Source: Proales similis (taxonomy: Eukaryota; Rotifera; Eurotatoria; Ploima; Proalidae). From it: a DNA stretch of 64,000 nucleotides. Each line of letters opens with the position of its first letter. The first letter of the stretch is position 1. The position numbers and the translations under genes were made by a program. The DNA lies in NCBI GenBank assembly GCA_019059635.1, contig JAGVRJ010000005.1:2232001-2296000 (forward strand), in the 5' to 3' direction. Shown here piece by piece: positions 25,980-39,627 of the stretch. A model generated the notes under the pieces. The model saw only the letters and a program-made list of their open reading frames with translations, ran no database searches and was not told the DNA's origin.

Positions 25980-26847
25980 TCAATTCGTTCGAGACGATGA
26001 ACTTCAAGTGAAGGTCCTTGCTTTCGTCTGAACGAAATATTTCAAAAGGGTGTTAATTACTTAAGCTTAGGTTTGAGGTTCGATGGCTTTATGGCATTCT
26101 AATTAGCTGCTTTGAGGCAACTATTTTAGCGGAGTCATTTTAATGCAAGAAAGACTAGACCTTCAGCCGCTGCTCAATAAAAATCGACCCCCAAGTTCCT
26201 CTGGGCTCGGAACTAAGTCTAATAAGCCACCGAGTTCGGCTTTCCGGCTCGAGCAGATTTAGTCCTAGTCTAGCAGGCACTTGGTCGTGTATCCTACTCA
26301 TGCATTTTCTATCATTTTAAATGAAAGTTTCATGTTCGATTTGGGTCATATTCCAAAGCAATTATCAAAGCAGCCTCCGCAAACAGACACGCACTGACGC
26401 AAGTGAATTTTCAGTTACAGGCTTCTGAGTGAAAATTGAGGCTATTTTTCAAATTACTCTTCGATCGTCTCTTTTTAGCTTGAAAGCTTTTTTATTAAAA
26501 TTAAAATCCTACTCACTGAAATGAGAGCGTGATGCGTGATAATTGAGGTAAAACAATGCTTTTTATTAGAGCTGTCAATATGACCCGATTGAGCCATTAT
26601 TTCAGTCAAATCAATAAAAATATGAAAACTTGCTGTCAATTCTGGCGTCTGCTTCAATTTGCTTAGCTGAGGCTCTTTTTGCATTTCTCGATTTCTCGCT
26701 GCCTCTGTTTGCCGAGCCTACCATCTCTTTCATTAGATTAAATCGGATTCAAACGGACAAATGGAAGGTCATCATCGTCTGCATTGATTATTCTTGAACT
26801 GCAATTTCCTCACATTGCATCCGAGTGCCACCGGGCAGTGCGATAAA
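25980..26847. other. Divergent intergenic region, DEG/ENaC / DDX41
   Basis: This is an 868-nt divergent promoter region. No gene, TATA box or strong repeat was found. A minus-strand open frame at 26475-26684 has no family signature. Confidence 0.4.
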
Positions 26848-29407
<2,560 letters not shown>

Positions 29408-30694
29408 ATGTGTTTGGGAAGAGCGAACATTGACTTTTGCTGCTGCTGCTCAGCAGACTCTGAAGAGAGGTCCTACAAAATCAGGATCTTTCCGTACAGA
29501 AAGTGCATCAAGTTAAATATGATCTTGTTTCGCCTTTTCATCCTCATTCTCTTTTCCATTCTGCTCCTAACCGTCGATGCCAACAAGGGCGTGCCCATCG
29601 CCTTACTCATATTCTTGCTCATTCTCAACTGGCGCATTCTTCTTTTGTTTCTTGTTCTTGTGCTCAAAATACTCGACGCTGTCTGCTCGAGTAGTCAAAA
29701 GGAGAAGCAAGACCCGACCGACGACTCTAGCAAGGGCTCAATCAGAGAAGGCATCTATAACATGTTCTGGGGTACAATGGACTGCTCTTGTGCGCCCCGA
29801 CTCAACAGCGTCAAGCTCTTCATCTACGCTTTTAAATACGTGGCTGAAATAGCAATTTTGATATTCGTGCTTGTGATCGACACTCAAGTGTTGAACAGCG
29901 ATCGCATCCCTGGTTCGCCGGAGCTCACTCTGGCTCTATGTAGCTCCTTCCTCTTTCTCAGCTTCCTCATAAACCTGGCGGTCGAGGTGTGGCGCATTGT
30001 CGACTCCAGAAGAGTCGGCTTCCGTCTGGCGTCGGCGTTCGCAGTCGACGAAATGTTCTCGTCCAAGTTCAAGGGCTGCATTCTGATCGATTACGACGAG
30101 AATGGCCGCAAATTTAAGCTGCCTGGCTCCTCAAGATGCACTGTGCCCAACTGCCCAGATATTCACAATTTACGGCATCGTCTCAAGTATCACGACCCAG
30201 AATACGATCCGTCGCACACCGGCCATTTGAGTCCAAACTCTGACCGCAACGACGTTATTGCCTTTCACGCCACATCGCTTGACGCCTCCAAAAAGATCAT
30301 CCGGACTCTGTTCAAGAAGAGCAAGGACGGCCTCGGTGGAGCCGGAATTTACTTTGCCACAAATCTGAAGGCCACCACAGTCAAAGCGCAGAACCAGGAG
30401 AATATCGTGTTTCTGTGTGCCAACATAAGCATGGGCAAGTACATCGAAATAGATACCCAGCAGAAGGACGAGCAGTACAAGGTCTTTGGCAAGTGGACAA
30501 AGCTCTATCAGAGCAAGCTCTTGACCTATCGATGGCCCGAGACACAACTGGGCCGCGCTTGCGGCACGCGCAATTTGGCTCGGGCCGAAATAATTCTCGA
30601 CTCTGACTCTCATGTGAACGAGTTTTATTTGCTTGTTCCCAAAACAAGCTACTACGAATATACGAAAGCACAAGGCAGTTGTGCACAGGCTTGA
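29408..30694 (+). CDS. Multi-pass membrane protein with a PARP-like (Gig2-like) C-terminal domain
   Basis: This is a single-exon gene of 428 residues. The first in-frame ATG (29408) is followed by a cysteine cluster (DFCCCCSADSEE), a possible acylation site, and then by hydrophobic segments. These lie at about residues 40-65, 67-90, 135-155 and 165-190, giving three or four membrane helices. After a Cys/His-containing stretch (CTVPNCPDIHNLRHR) comes a PARP-fold-like block: IAFHATSLDASKKIIRTLF, then GLGGAGIYFATN, then VFLCANISMGKYIEID. His in FHATS and Tyr in GIYFA are placed like the NAD-contacting pair of PARPs. The fish interferon-induced Gig2 proteins share the same pattern. Enzymatic activity is uncertain and no substrate can be named. 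AATAAA lies at 31073-31078. If translation begins at the second ATG (29519), the Cys cluster is lost. Confidence 0.65.
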   Translation: MCLGRANIDFCCCCSADSEERSYKIRIFPYRKCIKLNMILFRLFILILFSILLLTVDANKGVPIALLIFLLILNWRILLLFLVLVLKILDAVCSSSQKEKQDPTDDSSKGSIREGIYNMFWGTMDCSCAPRLNSVKLFIYAFKYVAEIAILIFVLVIDTQVLNSDRIPGSPELTLALCSSFLFLSFLINLAVEVWRIVDSRRVGFRLASAFAVDEMFSSKFKGCILIDYDENGRKFKLPGSSRCTVPNCPDIHNLRHRLKYHDPEYDPSHTGHLSPNSDRNDVIAFHATSLDASKKIIRTLFKKSKDGLGGAGIYFATNLKATTVKAQNQENIVFLCANISMGKYIEIDTQQKDEQYKVFGKWTKLYQSKLLTYRWPETQLGRACGTRNLARAEIILDSDSHVNEFYLLVPKTSYYEYTKAQGSCAQA

Positions 30695-31320
30695 GGATCC
30701 GAAATGAGATCATTAGGGGGACAATTCATCGACTGATCACAATCCAATCGCCATGGTGATGGTTCCCATTCACTATTAAGAAAAAAAGACGCCATGAGCC
30801 ACATCTCAATGGCACATCAGACGGGCCGCTTTGTACGATCAGGCCTCAAATTAAAGCCTTAGGTATTGGGCTGGGGCCCACAATGACCTCCAAAACGGCT
30901 CAATTCAGATCCGCCTCAGTAATGATCTTTAAAATCTATTTATAAGACAACATGAAGCAGTGTCAGCCGCCTAATTTGGAAATTTCGACTTTGCATTTGA
31001 CCTGTTGGTCTCGAGGATTGTCCGATTGAATGCAAGGAAATGTACGCCAATCCTTGTCTGTTTCTCCCTTTGAATAAACCGCTGTTGGAATAAATCAAAG
31101 TTCTTTCTATTTAAAGCCGTTTAATAATTGGTGTGCCGTTTAGTGAGCAAAAGCGGCGAGCTGATAAAGATCGCCTCTAATTTCGGACAAATTTAGGATC
31201 GGAAATCGGAGTCTATTTAAGACGCCTCTGAACGAAAAGCTCTCTAATCAATTTGCAGATTTGAACTTCTAAAGTTGCAAAGAGCAAGAATCTCGACCTC
31301 GGACCGGAACTTGCACAGAA
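30695..31320. other. Intergenic: 3' UTR of PARP-like gene and promoter of SecA-like gene
   Basis: AATAAA at 31073-31078 is the likely poly(A) signal of the upstream gene. A TATTTAAG at about 31213-31220 lies 100 nt before the ATG of the GTPase frame and may serve as its TATA element. No coding region was seen. Confidence 0.45.
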
Positions 31321-33006
31321 ATGAATTCAAGTTTGTCAAATCCGATCACACTTTCAATGAAATCTCTAAACATTTCAATTGCAGCGCAGCTCAAAGCTGA
31401 AGTTGACAAACTTCGAAAGAGTTCACAAGAGCTGCCAATGTGCAGCGAAAAGCAACTCGACGAGCTATTGGCCTATCTCTTGGAAGGAGATGAGCAGAGT
31501 CTACTCGACAAAGTTCAAACTGAGAGCGAGTTGGAGAAGCTAAAAAGTTTGCTGATTAGAGAGAATCGTCTATCGCTGACGACCGTCAACGAGGCACTCG
31601 AACAAATAACCAAGGCTGCCGAATCTCTGGATAGGACTCAGACAGTCGAGGCTGTTCGAGACATGCAGTTTGTTTTGCGAACTTTCGACGTCAGAGAATT
31701 TCAAAATCTCACTCAAGACGTTGACAATCTGGTGAATGCCATCAAGGACGAGGAGATATTTCTGTTGCTGGGAACCACAGGAGTTGGCAAATCGACCCTA
31801 CTGCACTTCCTGGCCGGCTCGGTGCTGCAGGAAAAAGACGGCAAGATATCAGTGAAGAAGCCGGCCCACAATCAAGGCCTTAGCCAAGTCAAAATCAGCA
31901 GGATGGACATACATTCAGAGACGAAAACCATCAGCCCCGTTTTGTTTTCTTTAGTCGAGGCGGATAGCTCGGTGCCGAAAAAAATCATCATTTGCGACAC
32001 GCCGGGCTTCAGTGACACGAGCGGGGCCGAGTCAGACTTGGCAAACAGCATCGCCGTTCAAAAAACCATTCAAAGCTGTAAAGGCATCAGACCCGTCCTT
32101 CTGGTCAGCAAGCTAATGGGTGACCGCCTTGAAGGCCTCAAAACCTACGCAAATTATTTGAGCCAGATGTTTGTTGATTTCGAGCAGGCGCTCGAGAAGT
32201 TTTCATTTGTTTTTACCAAATTCACAGCGTCTGACCGGGAAAATCTGAAACGAACGCTTAGAGGCAGCAAGAACGACTTGAAAAGGCGCGGAGATCACGG
32301 CCCGTTGGCTGCGTTCTTCGATCGACTGGTTCAAGAGTTCGAGGGATCTCTCTTCATCAATCCGATGAGCGGTGACGCGCAAGAGGCATTGCGCCATTTG
32401 ACATCACAAGCCAGCTTTCTGGATACGACAGACAGCGAGTCAATACGGCTGCCAATCAACCCGGACTCGTTCTACCGCGTAGAAAAGCAAATTGAAGCGG
32501 ACATGGATCTCATCACACATGGCCTCAAAACAGACCAATTCGACTTGGTCAAATTCAAAGTCCAACAGCTCAATCGACTGCGAGATCTGTTGGCCAATAA
32601 CAGGATTGTGGAAAAGTTGAATGAATGCTCGAATAAGCTGATTGACGAATTGAAGGTTAAAAACGAAAAATTCGTCAAGTCGTTCAGCGCAATCATAATT
32701 GACGGTGGTAAAGTTCAGCAGTCGCAAGTCGAGGACTACATTGAACAAATTCAGCAGAAAAACATCAGAAGCATCGTCGAGGAGCTCATCCGAGCCGAAT
32801 ACAAAGGCGCCGATGAAAATATCCTGAACTTGGCTATACTGGCTGAACGTATCGTGCAAGAGAGCGGCGAGCTGGACTCTGCTGCCCCGAGCCAGCTTTC
32901 AATTGCTCTGCACAACATAAGAGCAATCGGGATGATCGCTGAGGCGGTCAGATCCATCAAAACTGACCTCGCGCAACAGGTCGCTCAGAATGTCAGAATG
33001 TACTAA
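31321..33006 (+). CDS. P-loop GTPase-domain protein, N-terminal part of a SecA-like locus
   Basis: This open frame of 561 residues starts at ATG 31321. The first about 140 residues are helical. A G domain follows: Walker A GTTGVGKST at residues 151-159, DTPG (G3) at 226-229, and FVFTKFTASD, which may be the G4 element in the form TKxxxSD. The arrangement resembles AIG1/IRG-like or septin-like P-loop GTPases more than Ras. The rest is predicted coiled coil and helical. The frame ends at 33004-33006 inside the start of the next frame, which runs in the +1 frame and overlaps it by 17 nt. No signal peptide or transmembrane helix is present. I infer that it is the N-terminus of the SecA-like protein that follows, separated by a frameshift, an unseen intron or true dicistronic arrangement. 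Confidence 0.75.
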   Translation: MNSSLSNPITLSMKSLNISIAAQLKAEVDKLRKSSQELPMCSEKQLDELLAYLLEGDEQSLLDKVQTESELEKLKSLLIRENRLSLTTVNEALEQITKAAESLDRTQTVEAVRDMQFVLRTFDVREFQNLTQDVDNLVNAIKDEEIFLLLGTTGVGKSTLLHFLAGSVLQEKDGKISVKKPAHNQGLSQVKISRMDIHSETKTISPVLFSLVEADSSVPKKIIICDTPGFSDTSGAESDLANSIAVQKTIQSCKGIRPVLLVSKLMGDRLEGLKTYANYLSQMFVDFEQALEKFSFVFTKFTASDRENLKRTLRGSKNDLKRRGDHGPLAAFFDRLVQEFEGSLFINPMSGDAQEALRHLTSQASFLDTTDSESIRLPINPDSFYRVEKQIEADMDLITHGLKTDQFDLVKFKVQQLNRLRDLLANNRIVEKLNECSNKLIDELKVKNEKFVKSFSAIIIDGGKVQQSQVEDYIEQIQQKNIRSIVEELIRAEYKGADENILNLAILAERIVQESGELDSAAPSQLSIALHNIRAIGMIAEAVRSIKTDLAQQVAQNVRMY

Positions 33007-36000
33007 AGACTTGTTTGAGGAAAATCTCAAAGTGTTCACAGAAAAGCTAGTAAAAGGCGTAGAGAACGCCAGAGATTCGCTCGATTTCGATGCGATGCGA
33101 AGCAGACTGAAGCGAGTCAACGAATACAGACAGCACCTGCCGTCATTGTTTGCTTCGTCTGACTTGTACGATAGGTTGACCGAGCAGATCGAGAACGACC
33201 CGTGCGCGCTCGTTCAGATAGACGACGAGCTGAGTGTTCAGAGCATCGAAAAACTGATTCAGGCCGTCAAGTTCTTGAAAGATGCATTCAATACGCCAAA
33301 GTTCCACAAGCCGACCGAGCAAATTTTGCTCAAAGAAAAAATTGAGCAGATCAAAAGCCAATTCAAAATGAGTTTGCGATCAAAAGAAGAACAATTTGCT
33401 CAAGATATTCAGAGCCTGAGAGTGAACGGCAGAGAAGGACCGGCTGACTTAAGTCGAATTCAAAGCCTTTTCGAACTGTTCACCGTTCAATCGCAGCGAA
33501 TGCCCGATTCTTTGATCGGTTATTTCAATGAAATTAAAAGCAAATGCAAAAAAGAGCTGGAAAGTTTGATTTTTAATTTTTTCACAAACGCTCTGAGTTC
33601 GCTCAAAGCAAATCGATATCCAGAGTTTGCCGAGTTCTACGGCCTCGTCAGGGATATGAAGTTTTACTCCCGGTATGAGCACGAAAACATTCCGACCATG
33701 AACAAGCTAGAAAAGAATTTTTTCGCTGTCTATGACGAGACAGCCAAGAAGCTTGGTAAGGAGATCAAAGCCATTCGTCAGGTCTTTGACGCGGATAGTT
33801 ACCAAGAAAAGCTTGAAAAGCTCGAGTTATGTATGGAGGAGTTCGCTCAAATAAATGCGATCATAACGCCACTCCAATTACCAGACGCAAGCAAATATTC
33901 TAAGCTCGAGCAGATGGTGAAGCGCGAGCTAGAGGCAACTGTCTGCAGTATTGGCCGAATGATTTGTTTATTTGATACCGATTTGCTTGAATCGCTGAAA
34001 GGCAATCATCTGAAGCTGAGTCGTGTCGGCACATTTGTCAACTTCTGCATGAGTCACATGCCGGCAGAGTTCAACGAGAGTGGCTTAGAGGCCGTGAATT
34101 TGAACGAGCTTGAACCTCACTTGAATTTGTTGATCGTCGAATTCATAAACTCAAAATCAGAAGAAATCAAGGCCCTTATTGATAACCAAGATATGATTGG
34201 AATCAAGAAGTACTTGAACTCATTGAATCCGGGCGATTTGATCGCAGACAGGATCCGACAGTTAATAAGCCAGCAGCTCAATACAAGATTTGTGCAATTT
34301 TTCGTGGACTTGGAACGTTTGGCCAAAGAACCACTGGCCGACGATGCGGCTGAAATCGTCAGAAAAATGAAATTCTGGAAAGCTCTTTTGGACGAATCGA
34401 GCGCTTGCTCTTCTCTGGTCGACTCCGAGCTAAAGGAAAAGAGTTTCGACTATTTCAAGATATTCTTCGATTCGATCAAAAGCTCGCACCAGACGGCAAG
34501 TCAAAATTGGAAAGAGGCCATCATGAGTTTCGACAAAACAAAAAGCGATCAAGTGATGCCGCTAATGCTCAGACTCGAGATGCTATCGGGACTCGTTTAT
34601 CGACCCGTTCAAGCAAGGGAAGAAGAAATTCTTTTGAAAGGAGTTGAACGCTTCGGCGAGCATTTAGAAGGAACTGATGTGGAGCTTCGGGATCTTGAGC
34701 TTCCACTCGTTTTCGGCCAAATAAGTCAGTTCAACAACGAGAGTGTGAAAGCACGCGCATTGTCTGGCATGTTTGAGTTTGTTGTCAACAGACTTGGATT
34801 CGACGCTCTGGCTCAAACCGAGCAACTCATTTCTCAAGGCGTTCTACCCGGACAACTTGCCAGTCTTGTCGATCAGTCGAGATCAGAGTGCGAGACCAAA
34901 ATACAAAAACTGTTAAACAAGCTGAAAAATGATTCGGGCAAAGATTTCATTGAGAAACTCCGCTCAAAAAGGGAGACGATTCAAACATTGAGGAAAATGA
35001 TGCAAAAAATGGACTCGGAGAAGTACAGATCGGTATCAAGCGAGCTGGAGCTTCTCAGTCTGAATTGGGTCGATGCGCGTTTGAGCCCGGAACAATGCAC
35101 TTTGTACGATTTTCAGATTTCAGTCGACCTGATCGTCAAGTTGGCCGTGATTGACGAGCTCACGCGGCCAAGGAACGAGATGATGGCCTTACCAAGTTAC
35201 TGCCTTGAATCATTCAGGAAATGGCTGCGAGTCGCTGTTGATGATTTGATTGTACAGCTCGAGCAGAACATTCCCATTGAATGGAAAGGCGAGTCAGAAC
35301 CAGCTTGGGCGGTTCGACTTTTCGATCTAGTAGCAGAAGTCGTAGAAGCAAGAAGGCTCCTGTTAAAGATTGGCGCTTCGACCGGAGACGATTTAATGGA
35401 CAAGTTGCCATCTTACTTGGACAGAACTTTGTATCAGCTGTCCGATATGCTGAAGAATGCCATCAAAGATCAAGACGACTGGCGCCTGAGCATGGTCTGG
35501 ACCAACATCAGTCAACTTCAAAAGCACCATCTGATCCAGGAAATGGACACTTTTTACAAAAGTTTTTTCGAAAAACGGTCTTATGTCTCAAGTAGAATTA
35601 TGAACGAAACATACGAAGTAAACCGCTTCTCAAAAGGATACGCGAACTATTCACAAAGAGAAATTGAATTGGCCGTGGGCGAACTGCTTCACTTTCTTTC
35701 GGCTACTCGAAGCGTCGGCCAAAACCTGATGGAGCTCGCTTTCGAAAATGAGACATTCGATGCCAACGAAGCTCATGTCCAGCTCGTTAAAGAACGAATA
35801 TGGACCCTCGAGTCAGACTACGAGCAGCTTATTTCCAGCTTGATTAAAAATGACGCCACTAAAATTGACAGATTTTATGAAACATTCAATACAATAGAAG
35901 CGTTCAACACCAAGTTGCCACTTTACGAAAATCTTACTCAAGTTCTTTCCCCGATCAGTTTAAGAGGCGGCAATCCGGTTGAAAGGATAGAAACTCAACT

Positions 36001-38374
36001 CCAATCCATTGAGGCGAATCTAGTCTGGACCGATAATGTGGCCGATTTTAAAAGGGACTTGATCCAAGTCAAGCAGTTGGCGCTTAACTTTTACACGTTC
36101 AAGAAGATGATCGACGAACGAATTGAGAGAATTCTGCAGAAGAACTTGCCCAGCTCTGAGGCATTTCGCATCATGACCGTGCTTGCTGTCGATCTGAGCG
36201 AGGATCTTGTGGGAAAGATTCTCGTGAACGAGAGTCGACATTTCGAGAGCTACCGGACCTCTATGTTCAACCAAAAAGTTAAACGAAAAGAGATTGACCA
36301 AGTTCTGGCAGAAATTCAAGGCGACAAAATAAGCACCGAGGAGCTGAAGATGCTCTACATCTGCTTCGAAGACACATTCAAATTTCTAGTTGAGAATCAT
36401 TTGAGCAAAAATGTCGACATCGATCCCCTTAAACATGAGCTAAACAAATTGACGAAAGGCCTGAAAGAGCTCGAGCTAGAAGGCCTCAAGAACAGCATTC
36501 CGATCGCATTGGCTCATCTATTTGCCATTTGGACCTTGATGAATTCCAAAGGCTTCTTTCAAATTGAAGAGAACGAGCGGAAGAATTACTTATTTGTACC
36601 GCACGTGGCTCAAGTGCTCTCCATATTCCGTTTGTTCGGTTTGGGCTTCGAAGACTCGGAGACACTGCTGAAAAAAGTGAAGCGGTTTTTCACCGGAAAG
36701 CGCAAAACGCTCGGCGGAAATATTATCGAAATTGGAACTGGAGAGGGCAAATCTATTACTCTGGCGATGACCTCTATCCTATTCTCTTTAATGGGCTTCG
36801 ATGTGTATTGCGTCTGCTATAGTAAGCATCTATCCAGCCGTGATGAGCAAGCGTTTTCGGGCCTCTTTGAAGCGCTTGAAGTTTCTGATTCGATTACTTT
36901 TGGAACTTATGGAGAAATATGCGAAGAAATTGTAAATGTCAAAGTAGACCTGCGAGGTGAAGCTGAAAACCTTGTTTACTCAAGATATTCAAATTCAAGA
37001 CAAGCAGAAAAAGAGCACTTGCCTCGACCCAAAATTCTCCTGCTCGACGAAGTGGACATTTTTCTGGATGAAAAGCTGTTTGGAAAATCTCACAATCCAG
37101 GTCTTTATTTGCATGAAGAACCCATTCCAGATCTAATAAAATACATCTGGAATCACAAAAACGAGGTTGACATCGAAAAACTGAAAGCAACCGAATCATA
37201 TAAGAAATTAATGCAAAAAATAGGCAAGTAGCTGATTTAGTCATTCAGCTTTCTCACGTAACTAGAGTCTTTGTTTTTAGATAAAAGTTTTCTCGAATCT
37301 TTCAACAGAGAGTTTGAAAGAATGATCGAAACCTTCAAAGCGGACGCAAGTCAAGTTGTTCCATACAAGTGCTTTCATGATCATATTGCCTATGTCGAAT
37401 TTGACTCTTTGGACTATCACACCACTTATGGCTATCAAACATTGAGAGCCTACTTCATTGAGCACGAAAAGGGAAACATCAGCAGCCATTCACTGCATCA
37501 TAATTTAAATTTGGTCTTGAGTCTTATAAGCATAAGCTACGCACATGTCGCCAGTGACATATTCGTTGGCTGCTTTGGGGTGACAGGGACCATCAAGCAG
37601 TTGTCCTCCTCTCAGCAGAAGGCCATCAAAGAGTACCTCAATATTGAGTACTTCACTTACATGCCTTCTATTTACGAACATGCTCACCTCAATCCAAACG
37701 AGCTCATTCGTTTCGTTAAGCAATCCGTTCATTTCAATGAGATAGTCAATGAGCTTAAGGTCAAACGACAAGGCTCAGACGAGGGTTTCAAACGTCCCGT
37801 ATTTATTGCCTTTGAAGATTCGGACCAAATGACCGAGTTTTACAACTCGGACGCATTCGCCGAATTCAAAGAAGGTGCGATTGTGATTCGCGAGGCTCTT
37901 AACAGCTATGAACGGCTCAATTGTATATTGCATGCCACCATGCCCGGCAAAGTCACTTTGTTTCCGCTAATATTTGGTCGAGGCACCGACTTTATCGTCT
38001 ACAATGACGCAGTCCTCCAAAACGGAGGCGTGCACGTCATACAGACGTTCTTGTCCGAAAACGAATGCGACGACATTCAAATCAGAGGTCGCACAGCGCG
38101 TCAAGGCGACCCGGGCTCTTACAGCATCGTGGTCTCTCGCCAATCGCTCTTCAAATTAGCAGTCTCTCAAAATGAATTAGCAGCTTTGAACGATTCTCGG
38201 CTCTACGATCTCGTCAAAGAGAAACGTGCCCAGCGAGCCAACAATTACGTCGAACTGAAAGTGAATAAGTTGACCAAGATCGAAGCGGAGCATAGAGTGG
38301 CCATGGAAATAATTGAAGACCTTGCAAAAGGCAAAACCAATCTTCTTAAGAAACGAATCATAAAAGTAAACTAA
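32990..38374 (+). CDS. Giant SecA-like DEAD motor protein (eukaryotic)
   Basis: Two exons (32990-37223 and 37281-38374) joined by a 57-nt GC-AG intron give 1775 residues from the first ATG of the frame. Residues 1 to about 1180 are long helical, coiled-coil sequence without a recognised domain. The C-terminal 550 residues carry SecA-type motor motifs. These are IEIGTGEGKSITLA (about 1247-1260, as in SecA TGEGKT), LLLDEVDIFLDE (about 1350, motif II), GVTGTIKQLSS, FGRGTDFIVYND, GGVHVIQTF and IQIRGRTARQGDPGS (about 1679, motif VI). In bacteria and plastids SecA drives preprotein export; animals have no Sec export pathway of that kind, so the role here is unknown. No targeting signal is seen. Codons are more A/T-rich than in neighbours. 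AATAAA lies at 38413-38418. Confidence 0.8.
37224..37280 (+). other. GC-AG intron in the SecA-like gene
   Basis: The frame ends at TAG 37229-37231. It continues in the right phase only if the donor is the GC of G|GCAAGT (37224) and the acceptor is TTTTTAG (37280). The GT donor four bases on gives an immediate stop. The length of 57 nt is typical for the window. Confidence 0.75.
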
Positions 38375-38689
38375 ACATTTTCATTTTGAATTTATTTTTC
38401 CTTTTTTATTCAAATAAAATGCTTCTCTTTTATTGCTTGTTGATTGGCTGCGGTTTGAAGAACGAAATAGGGAAACTGGCACCATGATGTAACAATTTGA
38501 GGCTAAATTGGGCAGATGCACGTGAGAGAGGTGTTTATTCTCTTGGAGGACAAGGGGCTGGCCAATCCTTTTCACGAATGGCCACGATTGCCGTGCCCTT
38601 TTGCGCTCCCCTCTGTCTTGGTCTTCTATATTAAGATCGCAAGAGCCGCTCTCACAGCCATCAGTCAGCAAATCTTCTTCTCCACAACA
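38375..38689. other. SecA-like 3' UTR / lipocalin-1 promoter
   Basis: The AATAAA for the upstream gene is at 38413-38418. TATATTAA at 38627-38634 lies 56 nt before the lipocalin-1 ATG and may be its TATA box. Confidence 0.45.
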
Positions 38690-39396
38690 ATGAATGCCTC
38701 TGAAGTGATTCTCGCCGTTTTGGTATTGTCTCTCCTTGTTTGTCTGTCACAAGGATCCATTTTGATCGGACGCTGCGCCACCGTGCCAGTCATTGCTGAT
38801 TTCGATCACAAACGGGTCAGTGCTGAATGCTTCGCTTCATATTCTCTTTCGACTCTCTAATCACGGTCGCCTTCTAGTTTGACGGTACCTGGTTCGAAAT
38901 CGAACGCTTTCCGAGCTGGTTCGAAATGGGCTTGCGCTGTGGCCGTTCGAGCTACAAATCAACCGGCGACACGACCTACATGGTGACCAACACGGCCAAG
39001 TAAGCAAAACTTTTTTCTTGCCACAGCCTGCTCGACTCGTCTCTAAGATCAACCAAAAGGAAAATGAACCGCGACCAAGTGAAAATTGAAATTGAATGCA
39101 AACGGCCCTGCGCCAATATGCCCAACTTGTTGGTGAAGCAATACCCAATCACGTTGCTGGGCCGAACTGTGTTCAAAGTGCCCGGCGTCTACAAAGTGTG
39201 GAAAACCGACTACGACAAGACCGCTCTGATCTACTCGTGTCGGCAAATAGTGCCTGGTTTGCTGAAAGTCGAGCGCGCCTGGATTTACTCGCGAAAAGAA
39301 AAGCTTGAACAAAGCGCCGTCGACAAGCTCAAAGAGGAGCTCAGGTCGCACAATGTCGACGTCGCACGATTTTTCAAGGTGAACAACTCTTGCTAA
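38690..39396 (+). CDS. Lipocalin 1 (secreted, apolipoprotein-D-like)
   Basis: This is a secreted lipocalin of 194 residues, with exons 38690-38815, 38878-38999 and 39060-39396 (phases 0 and 2). A signal peptide (about residues 1-23, MNASEVILAVLVLSLLVCLS) precedes the first structurally conserved motif, FDGTWFEIERFP. The second motif (TDYDKTALIYSC) follows at about residue 130. Cys residues near the N-terminus, in the middle and at the C-terminus fit two disulfides. Lipocalins carry small hydrophobic ligands in a beta-barrel. The protein is the first of five paralogues here and has the same exon phases as lipocalins 2, 3 and 5. AATAAA is at 39450-39455. The ligand is unknown. Confidence 0.88.
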
Positions 39397-39561
39397 TCGT
39401 CAAGTCCCTGTGGCTGTTTGAATGTCAAATTTGCTTTTTTCTTTGAAAAAATAAATTTCAAAGCTTCCAAACAGAGCGCATTTCTAAATCTTCACCTTGT
39501 ATGGGTTTACTCAGGAGTTATATAAATCACGTGTGCCAACACGATCAAACTGCTTGCAGAC

Positions 39562-39569
39562 TATAAAAA
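39562..39569 (+). promoter_or_regulatory. TATA box of lipocalin 2
   Basis: TATAAAAA lies 59 nt upstream of the ATG at 39628, in a GC-richer context, with spacing suited to a short 5' UTR. Confidence 0.65.
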
Positions 39570-39627
39570 CAGGCCGGGCTGTTCGAATCGCATTCACCGA
39601 ATCAATCACTTTTAGAAATCGACAGAA

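Noticed and set aside
32977-32995. A 17-nt intron between the GTPase and SecA-like frames
   Set aside because: It is too short for known animal introns, and removing it leads to the wrong frame.
39557-39600. tRNA-like B-box (GTTCGAATC)
   Set aside because: There is no matching A-box or cloverleaf. The sequence is the core promoter of lipocalin 2.
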